Positions 27,045 to 35,856 of a stretch of DNA of 64,000 bases are shown here, in pieces. The notes beneath the pieces were generated by a model, which saw only the letters and a list, made by a program, of their open reading frames with translations, ran no database searches and was not told where the DNA came from. A program made the position numbers and the translations under genes. This DNA is from Arthrobacter sp. OV608 (lineage in GTDB: Bacteria > Actinomycetota > Actinomycetes > Actinomycetales > Micrococcaceae). The stretch's first letter is position 1. Each line of letters opens with the position of its first letter. Location of the stretch: assembly GCA_900110595.1 (NCBI GenBank), contig FOEZ01000016.1:29786-93785 (forward strand), written 5' to 3'.

Positions 27045-27230
27045 TCAGGCGGCGATGCGGACCTGCTGCACGGGAACGGCGTCCACAACAGCCCAGCTGT
27101 CCTCGCCGTGGCAGTGCCGGCTGGCGAAGCGTTCTGCTTCAGCCAGGGTGTTAAAGACTTCAGCCCGGGCACGGCCGCAGTCGGCGTCGAAGTAGGTGAC
27201 GTGAAATTCCTGTACGGGTTGGTTTTCCAT
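27045..27230 (-). CDS. Small hypothetical protein, 61 aa
   Basis: A 61-residue protein beginning MENQPVQEFHVTYFDADCG. It reads like a single small alpha/beta fold with strands FHVTYFDA and SWAVVDAV around an AEAERFASRH helix. It has three aromatic-flanked polar segments and no signal or membrane helix. A further ATG 15 nt upstream is possible. No family recognised. Confidence 0.55.
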   Translation of the reverse strand: MENQPVQEFHVTYFDADCGRARAEVFNTLAEAERFASRHCHGEDSWAVVDAVPVQQVRIAA

Positions 27231-27268
27231 AAATCCAGTGTGCAACCCGGGTCTGACATTCTTCGGAA

Positions 27269-28258
27269 TCAGGACGGCGTGTCCGTGCTGCCCAGCCGCA
27301 GGACCCGCTCCTGCGCCAGCATGGCAGTCCGCTCTGCCTTGTCCGCAGCCCGCACCGCCTGCTTTGCCTCGGCAGCAGTGGCGGCGAGGCTTCTGCGCAA
27401 CTGCTCGAGCCGGTCCTCAGCCGCCCTGAGGCGCGTCCGGAGTTCGGCTGTTTCCTGGAGGAGTTCAGCCATCTCGGTGCGCGCCCCGTCCGCCCGGTCC
27501 TGCAGGTCCCGGGCAAGCTGAGCCGTCTCCGCTTGGGCGGCCTCCGCTTCGGCCAGCGCGGCTTTTGCTTTCTCGAGCGCGGGCGGTGACTTTGGCCGCG
27601 GTGTTTGCCGGACTGCCTCGAGCCGCGGCTTGTCCGGCTTCGGACGGGAGGCGCCCGCCGTCGTCGTACCCTCCTTCCGCGGCCTGTCCGGTACCGCCCC
27701 AGCCGGAGCAGGAACCGACCGGGGCGCCGCGGGGAGGGCAGCGGGGACTGCCACCAAACCGTCAAGGTCCACGGCGTTTACGCCGTCCGCCGAGAGCGTC
27801 TTGAGCAGGCGGCCGCTTTGGACAGCGGCGGCCGCTCCGGCATCGGCGGTCAGGGCGCGCAAGGTTTCTTCGACGTCCGTTGCCATGGCCTCGCTGATGG
27901 TCCGGCCCTGCTCCTGCGCCACCGCACGGGCGGTGTCCACGGCGGCGGCCAGCACGGTGCGGCGCTCACGTCCCAGCTCACGCAGTGCCGTGGCGTCCAG
28001 TGAGGCCTGCGCCTCACGCATGCGGCTGCCGAGATCCGTCAGCCCGGCGAGGACGTCCGGTTCGTGCAGGGCCAGCATGTTCACGGCCCAGGCGGCAACC
28101 GACGGCTTGGGGAGCCCGCGCACAGCCGCCCCCAATTCTTTGTCCCGGCCGGCGGCTTCCTTCGCCGCGGCTGCGCGGGCGCCGATAAAGTCGTCGAGCG
28201 GCTTGGCATAGAGCTCATTGGCAATCTCTGCCAGGGCCTCGTCATCCATGCTCGCCAT
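27269..28258 (-). CDS. Coiled-coil hypothetical protein, 329 aa
   Basis: A 329-residue cytosolic protein. Residues 1-155 are mixed helical (LAEIANELYAKPLDDFIGAR; GLPKPSVAAWAVNML). A Pro/Lys-rich linker follows (about 180-225), and the last 100 residues form a long coiled coil rich in Ala, Glu, Arg and Gln. The GLPKPSVAAWAVN segment recurs in actinobacterial proteins of unknown function. The start is set at the first of two nearby ATGs. It lies just downstream of the DNA-alkylation-repair-like gene on the same strand. Confidence 0.7.
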   Translation of the reverse strand: MASMDDEALAEIANELYAKPLDDFIGARAAAAKEAAGRDKELGAAVRGLPKPSVAAWAVNMLALHEPDVLAGLTDLGSRMREAQASLDATALRELGRERRTVLAAAVDTARAVAQEQGRTISEAMATDVEETLRALTADAGAAAAVQSGRLLKTLSADGVNAVDLDGLVAVPAALPAAPRSVPAPAGAVPDRPRKEGTTTAGASRPKPDKPRLEAVRQTPRPKSPPALEKAKAALAEAEAAQAETAQLARDLQDRADGARTEMAELLQETAELRTRLRAAEDRLEQLRRSLAATAAEAKQAVRAADKAERTAMLAQERVLRLGSTDTPS

Positions 28259-28328
28259 CTTAGGGGCCGGTGTTGCTCCTGGCTGACAGGCCTGTAACGG
28301 GGCCAAGGCCTGCAGATGGCGACTGTTC

Positions 28329-29042
28329 CTAGACGTTCTGCTGGCGCCGCACCATTTCGGCAATCCAGGTTGGCGCGAAGGGCGAAGTGCAGCCAGGGGG
28401 AGTGGGGTAGTCCTTGAGGACTTCCAGCCGCTCGCCGATTTCGACAGCCCTGCCGCGGTGTTCGGCGTGCTGAATGCCGATAGTGGCCAGGCAGGTGTTC
28501 ATCGCCCACTGCAGCCGCTCCGGGGCATCCTTCATGTCAGCTTCGATGACGTCGAGCAGCCTGGTGAGGTCAAGGCCGTCAGGCTGCTTCGCCACGCGGT
28601 CACTGGTCAGAGCCCAGCCGGCGCTGGCAACCACCGGATCGTGGTCAGCCAACCATGCGGCGCGAAGTTCTTCTGCGTGGGCGCTTTTCTTCATCACATA
28701 GTTCACAAACCAGTCATGCACTTTGGGTGTGCGGGCCTCCCGCAGCATGGCGTCCAGCTCGTCGCGCCCGAACGCCTTGGGGCGGCAGATGAGGAGTGCC
28801 AGCAAACGCGCTGCCGTGTCACCCGTGGCCCACAGCTCACGGGCGAGTTCCGGTTGCGTCTTGAGCCGCTTTGCCACGGCGCGGAGCTTGCTGAGGTTTA
28901 CACCGTGATCGTCACCGTGCCTTTCGTTAACCTCCCGCGCCCGCGGGTCCTCAAGGGCAGCCAGTTCAGCCATCACCTCGGCCACCGCACCGGTCAACGC
29001 CGCCTCGTTCAATGCACTCTCGTTTAATGCCGTCCCGGCCAC
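28329..29042 (-). CDS. DNA alkylation repair (AlkD-like) family protein
   Basis: A 237-residue helical-repeat protein. The arrangement HGVNLSKLRAVAKRLKTQPELARELWATGDTAARLLALLI and the end CTSPFAPTWIAEMVRRQ match the PF08713-type DNA-alkylation-repair family, relatives of AlkC/AlkD glycosylases. A catalytic Asp cannot be placed with confidence, and many actinobacterial members have untested activity. The GTG at 29042 is preceded by GGAAAGGAG. The next gene on the strand begins 70 nt after its stop. Confidence 0.75.
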   Translation of the reverse strand: MAGTALNESALNEAALTGAVAEVMAELAALEDPRAREVNERHGDDHGVNLSKLRAVAKRLKTQPELARELWATGDTAARLLALLICRPKAFGRDELDAMLREARTPKVHDWFVNYVMKKSAHAEELRAAWLADHDPVVASAGWALTSDRVAKQPDGLDLTRLLDVIEADMKDAPERLQWAMNTCLATIGIQHAEHRGRAVEIGERLEVLKDYPTPPGCTSPFAPTWIAEMVRRQQNV

Positions 29043-29270
29043 GTCTGGCTCCTTTCCGTCGCCCGCGAGGTTCAGCCTACGACGCAAGCCTGCCGGCCGC
29101 ATACCTGCCGGGTACTTTCCGGCGGGGCCCGCACTTGCAACCAGTGGTGCCACGTCGGCGGGAGGCCCGCATGGAAGACTCCAGCGTGCCTTCCTCCCTC
29201 GGGATTTCTCCCGAGTCTGCTTTCAGCATCCCGGCAGTGGCGGGGGACGCCTATCCGGCCCTGTATGCCT

Positions 29271-29295
29271 GTTGCCTCATTGCAATACCTCCGGG
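29271..29295 (+). repeat. Outer left IS-end-like sequence
   Basis: Begins GTTGCCTCATTG and differs from the inner terminal repeat at a few positions in the A-rich centre. It lies 36 bp outside the inner left end. Confidence 0.6.
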
Positions 29296-29305
29296 GGCTC
29301 GCCTT

Positions 29306-29331
29306 CGTTGCCTCATTGAAAAACCTCCGGG
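29306..29331 (+). repeat. Inner left terminal inverted repeat of the IS
   Basis: A 26-bp sequence starting CGTTGCCTCATTG, exact reverse complement of 30578-30603. It contains the transposase stop codon. Confidence 0.85.
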
Positions 29332-30533
29332 AAGGCAGGGACTTGATGGGCTTGGTCAGTGGTTGTGGCCGTGCCGGCTTTGTGTCGGGATATGGTTTCG
29401 AGTTCTGCGGTGAGGGCGTAGATCTGGCGGGAGAGTGCCATGACGTGGATCTTCTTGAACTGGGCGTTCATGGCGATGATTGGTCGCTGGCGCATTGTGG
29501 GGTGTTCGACGGCACGTTTGTGCGGGGTCGTGGGCCGGTCGTGTTTCTTGATCACTTTGGCCCCGTAGCGGGTTTTGGAGACGAGCTTTTGCTGCGGCAG
29601 TAGGTAGTTCGAGAAGATCCGGTCCAGTTCCCAGATCTGGTTCAGCAGTTCCAGCTCCCTGAGGGTGTCGTAGCGGTGGTAGCCGACGAGTTCGCGGACG
29701 CGGGACCAATTCTTTTGTTCCACGTGCGCACCGTCGTTCTTGTTTCCCGGCCGGGACCGGGTGAAGGTGATCTTCTTCTCCAGGCAGTACCGATAAAGCT
29801 CGTTATTGATGAACTCACTGCCGTTATCCGAATCGATGCCCACGACAGGGAAAGGGAACGCCGCGGTGGCCTGTTGAAGCGCCTCGAACACCCACCTCTG
29901 CGCTTTGTTACGCACGGACCGGTTCACCGTCCAGCCCGTAGCGATGTCCGTGACGGTGAGGGTGAAGCAGAACTCGCCACGGTTGTTTCCGCCTTCGTGG
30001 CCGACCAGGTCGATCTCCACGAACCCGGGTGCCGCGTCGTCCCACTCGGCCCACGTCCGGATAGGGATCTGAGCCTTTAGTAGTGACCCTGGCTTGGTGT
30101 GGGAGCGCCCGTGCAGCCGCATCTTCTCTCGCTCATGGGCCAGCCTGCGGTCGATCGTTGCGGCGCTCATATGTACCAACAACTCCGCCTCTGCGTCAGT
30201 GATGTTTAAGACCCGCTCTGCGCGCAGCATCGGGACGAGGTAGCCGGTCGCGGCCGCAAGCAGCTTCCCGGCCGGGCCCCGAAGCACGGACCAGCACATC
30301 ACCAGGGACGGTTGAAGGGATGCTGGATACACAGGCTTCCTTCCCGGATGCACCGCCCGCGGCCGGGGCGGCTCCAGTGCCTGCCGCAGGGCGGCCCGGG
30401 CATGGTCACGGTGCCAGCCGGTCAGACCCACCAACTCCGTGAGGATCTGGCTCTTCACCGTCCGGTCCGCTGAGCGGTAGCGCAACGCGAGGTGCTTCGT
30501 CACTGCCTTGCGTTCACTCATGGTCAGTCCCAT
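29313..30533 (-). CDS. Transposase, integrase-catalytic-core (DDE) type
   Basis: A 406-residue transposase. The N-terminal third is a helix-turn-helix region (AVTKHLALRYRSADRTVKSQ; LVGLTGWHRDHARAAL). The retroviral-integrase-like core shows Asp in VEIDLVGH, Asp in GIDSDNGSEFIN and Glu in AHVEQKNWSRV, a complete DDE triad. The frame is intact, so the element may be active. The stop codon and last residues lie inside the left terminal repeat. The ATG at 30533 is used; TTG and a later ATG are alternatives. Confidence 0.85.
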   Translation of the reverse strand: MGLTMSERKAVTKHLALRYRSADRTVKSQILTELVGLTGWHRDHARAALRQALEPPRPRAVHPGRKPVYPASLQPSLVMCWSVLRGPAGKLLAAATGYLVPMLRAERVLNITDAEAELLVHMSAATIDRRLAHEREKMRLHGRSHTKPGSLLKAQIPIRTWAEWDDAAPGFVEIDLVGHEGGNNRGEFCFTLTVTDIATGWTVNRSVRNKAQRWVFEALQQATAAFPFPVVGIDSDNGSEFINNELYRYCLEKKITFTRSRPGNKNDGAHVEQKNWSRVRELVGYHRYDTLRELELLNQIWELDRIFSNYLLPQQKLVSKTRYGAKVIKKHDRPTTPHKRAVEHPTMRQRPIIAMNAQFKKIHVMALSRQIYALTAELETISRHKAGTATTTDQAHQVPAFPEVFQ

Positions 30534-30577
30534 CCGCAACAATCACGCCCAGACCAAGCCTCCGACAACCCCTACCA

Positions 30578-30603
30578 CCCGGAGGTTTTTCAATGAGGCA
30601 ACG
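30578..30603 (-). repeat. Inner right terminal inverted repeat of the IS
   Basis: Exact reverse complement of 29306-29331. Confidence 0.85.
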
Positions 30604-30612
30604 TAATGGCCA

Positions 30613-30637
30613 CCGCGGAGGTTTTTTACGAGTCAAC
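30613..30637 (-). repeat. Outer right IS-end-like sequence
   Basis: On the minus strand it reads GTTGACTCGTAAAAAACCTC, a diverged copy of the terminal repeat lying 35 bp outside the inner right end. Confidence 0.55.
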
Positions 30638-30752
30638 TCGTATGTCTGTCGGGACAGCCAGCAGAGATCTACACTGAACTATTCCCCCGTGTAGCGGGCT
30701 GGGCTGCCGGGCGCACGATTGGATTACAGGTGCATATCGGGAAAGGCCGGTC

Positions 30753-31577
30753 ATGGGCAGTGTCTCGGGGAAAGCTAACCGGGCGGTATCCGAAGCTGCG
30801 TCGGCCAGCCGAAGCCCGGCCCTGCGGATCCTGGCTCGAACGGGCTATGTCTTCATCGGACTGGTGCACATCCTGATCGGCGTCATTGCCCTCCAGGTCG
30901 ACCGGGGCCAGGGCGGGGAGGCCGACCAATCCGGTGCGATAGCATCGATCGCCTCCAAGCCGGGCGGGCCCGTGCTGCTCTGGGCGGGTCTGGTGGCATG
31001 TGGGGCACTGGCGGTCTGGATGGTCAGCGAAGCGTTCTATGTGGCCCGTACCGAAAGCGAGTCGAAGAAGAAACTGAAAACGGCGGGGGCAGCCGTTGGA
31101 AAAGCAGTGGTCTTCGCCTTCCTGGCCTTCACCTTCGCTGTCTTCGCATCCGGCGGAAGCAAGAATTCCGGCCAGTCCGCGAGTGATTTTACGGCCAGGC
31201 TAATGGGTGCACCCGCCGGCGTGGTGCTGCTGATTGCCGCCGGTCTGGCGATCATCGTTGCCGGCGCCTATTACGCCTACCGCGGTGTCACGAGGAAGTT
31301 CATGAAAGACCTGCAGGACCCGGGAAACGGCCGTTCGGCGGTCAAATGGATCGGGACCATCGGCTACACCGCAAAAGGCGTTGTCCTTGGGGTGGTGGGT
31401 GTCCTGATCATCGCTGCAGCGGCAACGGCGGATCCTTCGAAATCCTCGGGCCTGGACGGCGGCGTGAAGACACTGGGTTCGCAGCCGTATGGCGTATTCC
31501 TCCTCGCCGCAATTGCGGCAGGACTGATCTGCTACGGCGCATACTCCATGGCCCGGGCACGGTTCGGGAAGTTCTAA
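30753..31577 (+). CDS. DUF1206 membrane protein
   Basis: A 274-residue protein with three internal repeats, each of two helices: LARTGYVFIGLVHILIGVIA, then GAAVGKAVVFAFLAFTFAVF, then IGTIGYTAKGVVLGVVGVLI. This six-helix, three-repeat layout defines DUF1206, found in actinobacteria and cyanobacteria, function unknown. The IS end is about 120-150 bp upstream and could influence its expression. Confidence 0.9.
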   Translation: MGSVSGKANRAVSEAASASRSPALRILARTGYVFIGLVHILIGVIALQVDRGQGGEADQSGAIASIASKPGGPVLLWAGLVACGALAVWMVSEAFYVARTESESKKKLKTAGAAVGKAVVFAFLAFTFAVFASGGSKNSGQSASDFTARLMGAPAGVVLLIAAGLAIIVAGAYYAYRGVTRKFMKDLQDPGNGRSAVKWIGTIGYTAKGVVLGVVGVLIIAAAATADPSKSSGLDGGVKTLGSQPYGVFLLAAIAAGLICYGAYSMARARFGKF

Positions 31578-31664
31578 AGGGGTGCTTGGTCAACGCCGCC
31601 CGGGGCCCCGAACCTGAGGAATGGCTCCCTCGTCACTTCCCGCCGCCACAATACAAGAATTGAT

Positions 31665-32135
31665 TCAGGAACCGCCCGGCGCCTGCGGGGCCAGCCACGC
31701 CAAGGCTTGCTGTTCATCGGAGAAATACCGTATGGGGCACCGCGGCGCCGGTAGTCCCCTCCGCCCATGGGCGATGACCCGGTCCACCTCGGTGGTGCCC
31801 AGCGTTGCAAACGCTGTAACGGTGACAGCTTCAATGATGATCCGAACGGCCTCCTTGCTCACGGATTCCACCCCGGTGACCTGCAGCAGGACACCGGCAC
31901 CGGCACCGGCAGTCAGCGTCAAGAAACGGTCCCGGATCAAAGTCCCGTCCTCTGCCGTGATCCGGCTGCCCGGAGGCACCGTAATGCGCACCACTCCTTC
32001 ACGGGCGTATTCGATGGTGGCCTTCCCTCCAGCCGTACCTGAGGCTTCGTCGGGGGCCTGCGGGTTGATGGGCTCAGTGGCACTGTGCCCATTCGTAGGA
32101 AATTGGCGTCCCAAGTCGGACACGAGAACCATCAT
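31665..32135 (-). CDS. STAS/SEC14-like hypothetical protein
   Basis: A 156-residue cytosolic protein. A Pro/Thr-rich start is followed by an alpha/beta region: GVLLQVTGVESVSKEAVRII, then TVTAFATLGTTEVDRVIAHG, ending PIRYFSDEQQALAWL. The last part resembles small STAS/SEC14-like proteins common in Arthrobacter. ATG ATG at 32135/32132 follow a GGGGGGAAG ribosome-binding site. The frame remains open further upstream, but that extension is low-complexity and unlikely. Function unknown. Confidence 0.65.
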   Translation of the reverse strand: MMVLVSDLGRQFPTNGHSATEPINPQAPDEASGTAGGKATIEYAREGVVRITVPPGSRITAEDGTLIRDRFLTLTAGAGAGVLLQVTGVESVSKEAVRIIIEAVTVTAFATLGTTEVDRVIAHGRRGLPAPRCPIRYFSDEQQALAWLAPQAPGGS

Positions 32136-32514
32136 CTTCCCCCCGATGTGCTTCAAGTGCGGCCTCGCCGGCGCAGTTGAACCTGGCCTGCCCTCAGGCC
32201 GCGTGGAGGTCAGCCTACCCCCGAATAAACCGGGAGTCCATAAGATCAATGCCCGTGGAAGGCTGGCCCGGGGCGCATGCTGAGCCTGCCGCAGAAGCGG
32301 GGAAGGGAGGAGTTCGCGGACTGCCGACACTGGGAACATTCAGCGGCGGCCGGCGCCTGTTGACAGTCTGTGAGGGCGGGAGTAAGACGGCCAGTGGCGG
32401 CCCAATCCTGTGCCGCTGCAGATAATTGTGTCCGCGCCGTCGAAGACCATGCCCTGACGCTCACTGCCCCCGGGCCGGTCTGAACAGCGCGGCACGCTTC
32501 AAAGGAGAAGCACC
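32136..32514. other. 379-bp intergenic region
   Basis: No gene seen. It holds the divergent upstream regions of the STAS-like and ABM-like genes, including a TTGACA at 32360. Confidence 0.5.
32360..32388 (+). promoter_or_regulatory. Possible promoter of the ABM-like gene
   Basis: TTGACA (32360-32365), a 17-bp spacer and TAAGAC (32383-32388). The -35 is perfect and the -10 weak. Confidence 0.35.
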
Positions 32515-32778
32515 ATGACCGTTGCAATCATCCTTCACCGCGTCGCCGACTACGACTCCTGGCGCAAGGTCTACGATTCCGTTGGCGACATGCAGAAGGC
32601 CGGCGGGGTGACCCAGGAATCGGTACACCAGATGGTTGATGATCCTAACAACGTCCTCGTCATCCATCATTTCGACAGCGTGGACACCGCCAGGGCGTTT
32701 TTTGGCAGGGGGGACCTCAGGGACGCCATGCAGCGCAGCGGCGTCCAGGGCGAACCGCGCGTGGAGCTCTTCGAGTAG
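32515..32778 (+). CDS. ABM-like (dimeric alpha/beta barrel) small protein
   Basis: An 87-residue protein with the pattern of antibiotic-biosynthesis-monooxygenase-like folds: VAIILHRVADYDSWRKVYDS, a middle strand VLVIHHFDSVDTARAFF, and a C-terminal helix. A strong AAAGGAGAAG precedes the ATG. Such stand-alone proteins often act as cyclases or oxygenases on small molecules, but no substrate can be assigned. Confidence 0.7.
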   Translation: MTVAIILHRVADYDSWRKVYDSVGDMQKAGGVTQESVHQMVDDPNNVLVIHHFDSVDTARAFFGRGDLRDAMQRSGVQGEPRVELFE

Positions 32779-32904
32779 CCCAGGGGCACGGAAGACCAGG
32801 CGCGCCCTCTGACGTTCGGCTCCACGACGCCTTCGGCCGCTAACCCTGAGATCTGTGGCCGCAATGCCTGGAGGCGCAAACGGGGTGACGTCGCTTAACC
32901 AGCG

Positions 32905-32947
32905 AAAAACCCCGGAAACCCCTAAATCCAGGGGCTGTCCGGGGTTT
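32905..32947 (-). terminator. Terminator of tRNA-Thr(CGT)
   Basis: A 10-bp stem AAACCCCGGA (32907-32916)/TCCGGGGTTT (32938-32947) with an inner CCCCT/AGGGG stem. The minus strand continues TTTTTCGC. Confidence 0.8.
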
Positions 32948-32953
32948 ATCCCG

Positions 32954-33026
32954 AGCTTCCTATCAGAATCGAACTGATGACCTTTTCATTACGAGTGAAA
33001 CGCTCTACCGACTGAGCTAAGGAAGC
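32954..33026 (-). tRNA. tRNA-Thr (anticodon CGT)
   Basis: Acceptor arms GCTTCCT/AGGAAGC, anticodon stem TTTCA/TGAAA with loop CTCGTAA giving anticodon CGU, and T-arm ATCAGTTCGATTCTGAT. A 72-nt body plus discriminator; CCA not encoded. Confidence 0.95.
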
Positions 33027-33129
33027 ACCGCATAACCGCCCGGAAGAACCGGGCCCTTCATGCAAGAGTCAACTGTAATAGAGTCCCCGCGCCCGGGTCA
33101 AAATGGCCGGGGCTATCCGGCTGAGGCCT

Positions 33130-34695
33130 TCAGCACACCGTGTTGTCGGCGGGCACTTGACCGCTCACCAGGTAGCGGTCCACCGGGTCCTCAAGGCAGC
33201 TGTTGGACCGGCCGTAAGCTGTGTGGCCTTCGCCTGTCCAGGTCAGCAGGGAGGCGTTGCCTAACTGCTTGCGGAGCGAGGCGGCCCACTCCACGGGGGT
33301 GGCGGGGTCGCCCGTAGTACCAATCACCACGATGGGGGCATCACCGGTGTATTCCACGGGTGCGGGGGTGCGGAGGTTCTTGTACGGCCAGTCAGCGCAG
33401 TTGGTGCCGCCATAGGCGAAAAAGTACCCAAAAGTGGGGGAGTCCTGCATCAGCCGCTCCTGTTCAGCCCGCATGGCTGCGGTATCCGACTCCATGGGAT
33501 AGTCCAGGCAGTTGATGGCGTTGAACGCGAACGTTGAGTTGGAGGTGTACGTGCCGTTGGACGCACGGTCCGCACCCAGGTCAGCCAGCCGAAGCATCAG
33601 GCTAACGTCCCCTGCCATGGCAGCGTCCAGGGCCTGCGTCAGTGCAGGCCAGCTCTGATCGTTGTACAGCGGGGTAATCAGGCCGCTGACGAACATCGTG
33701 GCGTTGACCACCCGGCCATCCTTGGCCGTGCGCGGCGTTTGCTGGACAGCGTTGATGAGGTCGCGGATCTGCTGCACGCCGGAATCGGCGTTTCCGCTCA
33801 GAGGGCACCCGTCCTGCTTCAGGCAGCTCTGGACATAAGCCCGAATGGACTTTTCAAAGGCGCGCGCCTGGCCCCGGGTGAGTTCCTCGTTGCTGATGGA
33901 CGGATCAAGCGCACCGTCCAGCACCATGCGGCCCACGTTGTCCGGGAAAAGCGAGGCATAAGTGGACCCCAGGAACGTGCCGTAGGAGTATCCGAGGTAG
34001 TTCAGCTTCGAGTCATTAACCACGGCGCGGAGGATGTCCAGGTCCTTGGCCGAACTCACGGTGTCGATATGGGCCAGGACGGCCCCGGTCTGCTCGGAGC
34101 ACTTGGCGGCAATAGCTTTGTTGTCTGACAGCACTTCCTGCAGGCCGGCGTCCGTGTCCAGGTTGTAGATCTTGGCCCGGGCAGCATCGCGTTCGGCATC
34201 CGTCATGCAGGTCACGGGGGCCGAGCGTTTCACGCCCCGGGGGTCGAAGCCCACCAGGTCGTAGGCGTCGCGTACCGTCTGGGAAAAGTGTGTGCCTGCG
34301 GCATCCTTGACGAAGTCGTACCCGGACGCCCCCGGTCCGCCAGGATTGACGAGCAGGCTGCCTGTTCTGTTGCCCGTACTGGGGGACCGCAATGCCGCGA
34401 GTTCGATGGTGTCGCCGCCGGGATTGCCGTAGTCCATGGGCACTTCCACCTTGGCGCACTGGAAGCCGTTTTCGCACGGCTCCCACACCACTTCCTGTGA
34501 ATAGAACTCCTCAAGCCCGGCCGGAGCGGACGCCACAATCGAGGGGTCGGCTTTTGCCGTAGCTGCTTCCTGGTTGCGGTCACCGCCGTTCAGGAGGCTG
34601 CAGCTGGCCAGAATCATGGCAAGGGCCATGGCCCCGGCGGCACGTGCCGCAATCACCCAGGATGCGGGGCGTGCGGGCAGGGGGCGGGCAGTCAT
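33130..34695 (-). CDS. Tripeptidyl aminopeptidase-like secreted hydrolase (lipoprotein)
   Basis: A 521-residue alpha/beta-hydrolase of the Streptomyces Tap/SlpD type, which removes N-terminal tripeptides outside the cell. The signal peptide ends in lipobox LASC (Cys32), so it is probably membrane-tethered. The oxyanion motif NPGGPGASG is near residue 117, the nucleophile Ser237 is in GYSYG, and the C-terminal TAP-like region carries GTTGDPATPVEWA (Asp) and GEGHTAYG (His). It lies 18 nt after holB and is probably in the tmk-holB operon. Confidence 0.9.
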   Translation of the reverse strand: MTARPLPARPASWVIAARAAGAMALAMILASCSLLNGGDRNQEAATAKADPSIVASAPAGLEEFYSQEVVWEPCENGFQCAKVEVPMDYGNPGGDTIELAALRSPSTGNRTGSLLVNPGGPGASGYDFVKDAAGTHFSQTVRDAYDLVGFDPRGVKRSAPVTCMTDAERDAARAKIYNLDTDAGLQEVLSDNKAIAAKCSEQTGAVLAHIDTVSSAKDLDILRAVVNDSKLNYLGYSYGTFLGSTYASLFPDNVGRMVLDGALDPSISNEELTRGQARAFEKSIRAYVQSCLKQDGCPLSGNADSGVQQIRDLINAVQQTPRTAKDGRVVNATMFVSGLITPLYNDQSWPALTQALDAAMAGDVSLMLRLADLGADRASNGTYTSNSTFAFNAINCLDYPMESDTAAMRAEQERLMQDSPTFGYFFAYGGTNCADWPYKNLRTPAPVEYTGDAPIVVIGTTGDPATPVEWAASLRKQLGNASLLTWTGEGHTAYGRSNSCLEDPVDRYLVSGQVPADNTVC

Positions 34696-34713
34696 CGGGT
34701 CTCCTTGGAAGGG

Positions 34714-35856
34714 TTAGATCAGGCTGGCTGCCATGGACTCAATGGTCAACAGCGGGGCTACGTTGGTGGTGGTGATGCGTTCACGGGCTTTGTTGATGGC
34801 ATCCATCCGGGCAAGTGTGGCTTCTGGAGTGGAGCGGCTGGCAAACTCCTCCAATTCACTCCTCAGCTCAACGTTTACGAGCTCCACAGCATTCCCGAGC
34901 TGGATAATCATCACATCCCGGTAGAAAGACAGCAGGTCCGTGAGGGTGCGGTCCAGCGAGTCGGTGACGGACCGCTTGGCACGGCGCTTCTGGTCCTCCT
35001 CAAGCTGCTTCACCTGGCTCCGCATGGCCGGCGGCAGCGTGCCCGATTCCGGTGCTCCAAGTGTGGCCAGCAGGGCGGCCCTCTCGGCCGCGTCGCGTTC
35101 CTCATTGGAACTTGTGGCCTCGGCCGTTGCGATCTTGACCAGCTTTTCCGCCATCATCACCGCAGCAGTGACCCCGCGCAGTCCCAGTGGGAACCGCACC
35201 GTCTCGAGCCGCCGCTCCCGCGCCGCGGGGTCCCGGGCCAACCGCCGGGCGATGCCCACATGGCTTTGGGCCGCGCGCGCTGCACGTTCCGCCAAAGCGG
35301 GCTCGACGCCGTCGCGCTTCACCAGCAGGGCGGCCACATCGGCGGCGGGCGGAAGACGCAAAGCCACGCTGCGGCACCGCGAACGGATGGTCACCAGGAC
35401 ATCGGCGGGGGACGGTGCGCACAGCATCCACACCGTCCGCGGGGTTGGCTCCTCGATGGCTTTCAGCAGGACGTTCGTGGTCCGTTCGGCCATCCGGTCC
35501 GCGTCCTCCACCACAATGATCCGCCAGCGGCCGGCAGATGGCCGGTTGCCCGCCGTAGCCACCAGCTCACGCGCCTCATCAATGGTGATGGTCACCTTTT
35601 CAGTCCGGACGAACGTGACGTCCGAGTGGGTTTCGCCCAGGATGGTCAGGCACGCCGGGCACTGCCCGCAGCCGCGACGGGTGACGTCCTCCTGGTCGCA
35701 GTTCAGGGCCGCAGCGAATGCTTTGGCCGCGTTCGAACGGCCGGAGCCCGGCGGGCCGGTGAAAAGCCATGCATGCGTCAGGTTTGCTCCGCTGGCGGCC
35801 TGGCGCAATTGTTCGACGACGGCGGCCTGGCCCTGCAGGTCGTCCCAGACCGTCAT
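34714..35856 (-). CDS. holB: DNA polymerase III subunit delta'
   Basis: A 380-residue clamp-loader subunit that helps load the beta sliding clamp. It has an AAA+ fold with the P-loop GPPGSGRS, where Arg replaces the usual Lys; delta' does not need to hydrolyse ATP. A zinc-ribbon CxxC pair (CGQCPAC) follows, then the SRC motif in TIRSRCRSVAL. It overlaps tmk by 4 nt (ATGA), the conserved tmk-holB arrangement. Confidence 0.95.
   Translation of the reverse strand: MTVWDDLQGQAAVVEQLRQAASGANLTHAWLFTGPPGSGRSNAAKAFAAALNCDQEDVTRRGCGQCPACLTILGETHSDVTFVRTEKVTITIDEARELVATAGNRPSAGRWRIIVVEDADRMAERTTNVLLKAIEEPTPRTVWMLCAPSPADVLVTIRSRCRSVALRLPPAADVAALLVKRDGVEPALAERAARAAQSHVGIARRLARDPAARERRLETVRFPLGLRGVTAAVMMAEKLVKIATAEATSSNEERDAAERAALLATLGAPESGTLPPAMRSQVKQLEEDQKRRAKRSVTDSLDRTLTDLLSFYRDVMIIQLGNAVELVNVELRSELEEFASRSTPEATLARMDAINKARERITTTNVAPLLTIESMAASLI

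Larger units (their letters stand above)
29306..30603. mobile_element. Insertion sequence with a DDE (rve-type) transposase
   Basis: About 1.3 kb bounded by perfect 26-bp terminal inverted repeats (29306-29331 and 30578-30603) and carrying one transposase gene. Diverged copies of the same terminal sequence lie outside each end, 36 bp out on the left and 35 bp on the right, so the true boundaries may be 29271-30637. GTATG occurs just outside both outer copies (29263-29267 and 30640-30644) and could be a target duplication. The family resembles IS481/ISNCY-type rve elements; exact group not determined. Confidence 0.85.

Noticed and set aside
29012-29413. A 133-codon plus-strand frame between the repair gene and the IS
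   Set aside because: Runs through the IS terminal repeat with no motif; composition not protein-like.
34714-35856. HolB with Arg instead of Lys in the P-loop as a damaged gene
   Set aside because: Delta' subunits do not depend on ATP hydrolysis and often deviate at the P-loop; all other features are intact.
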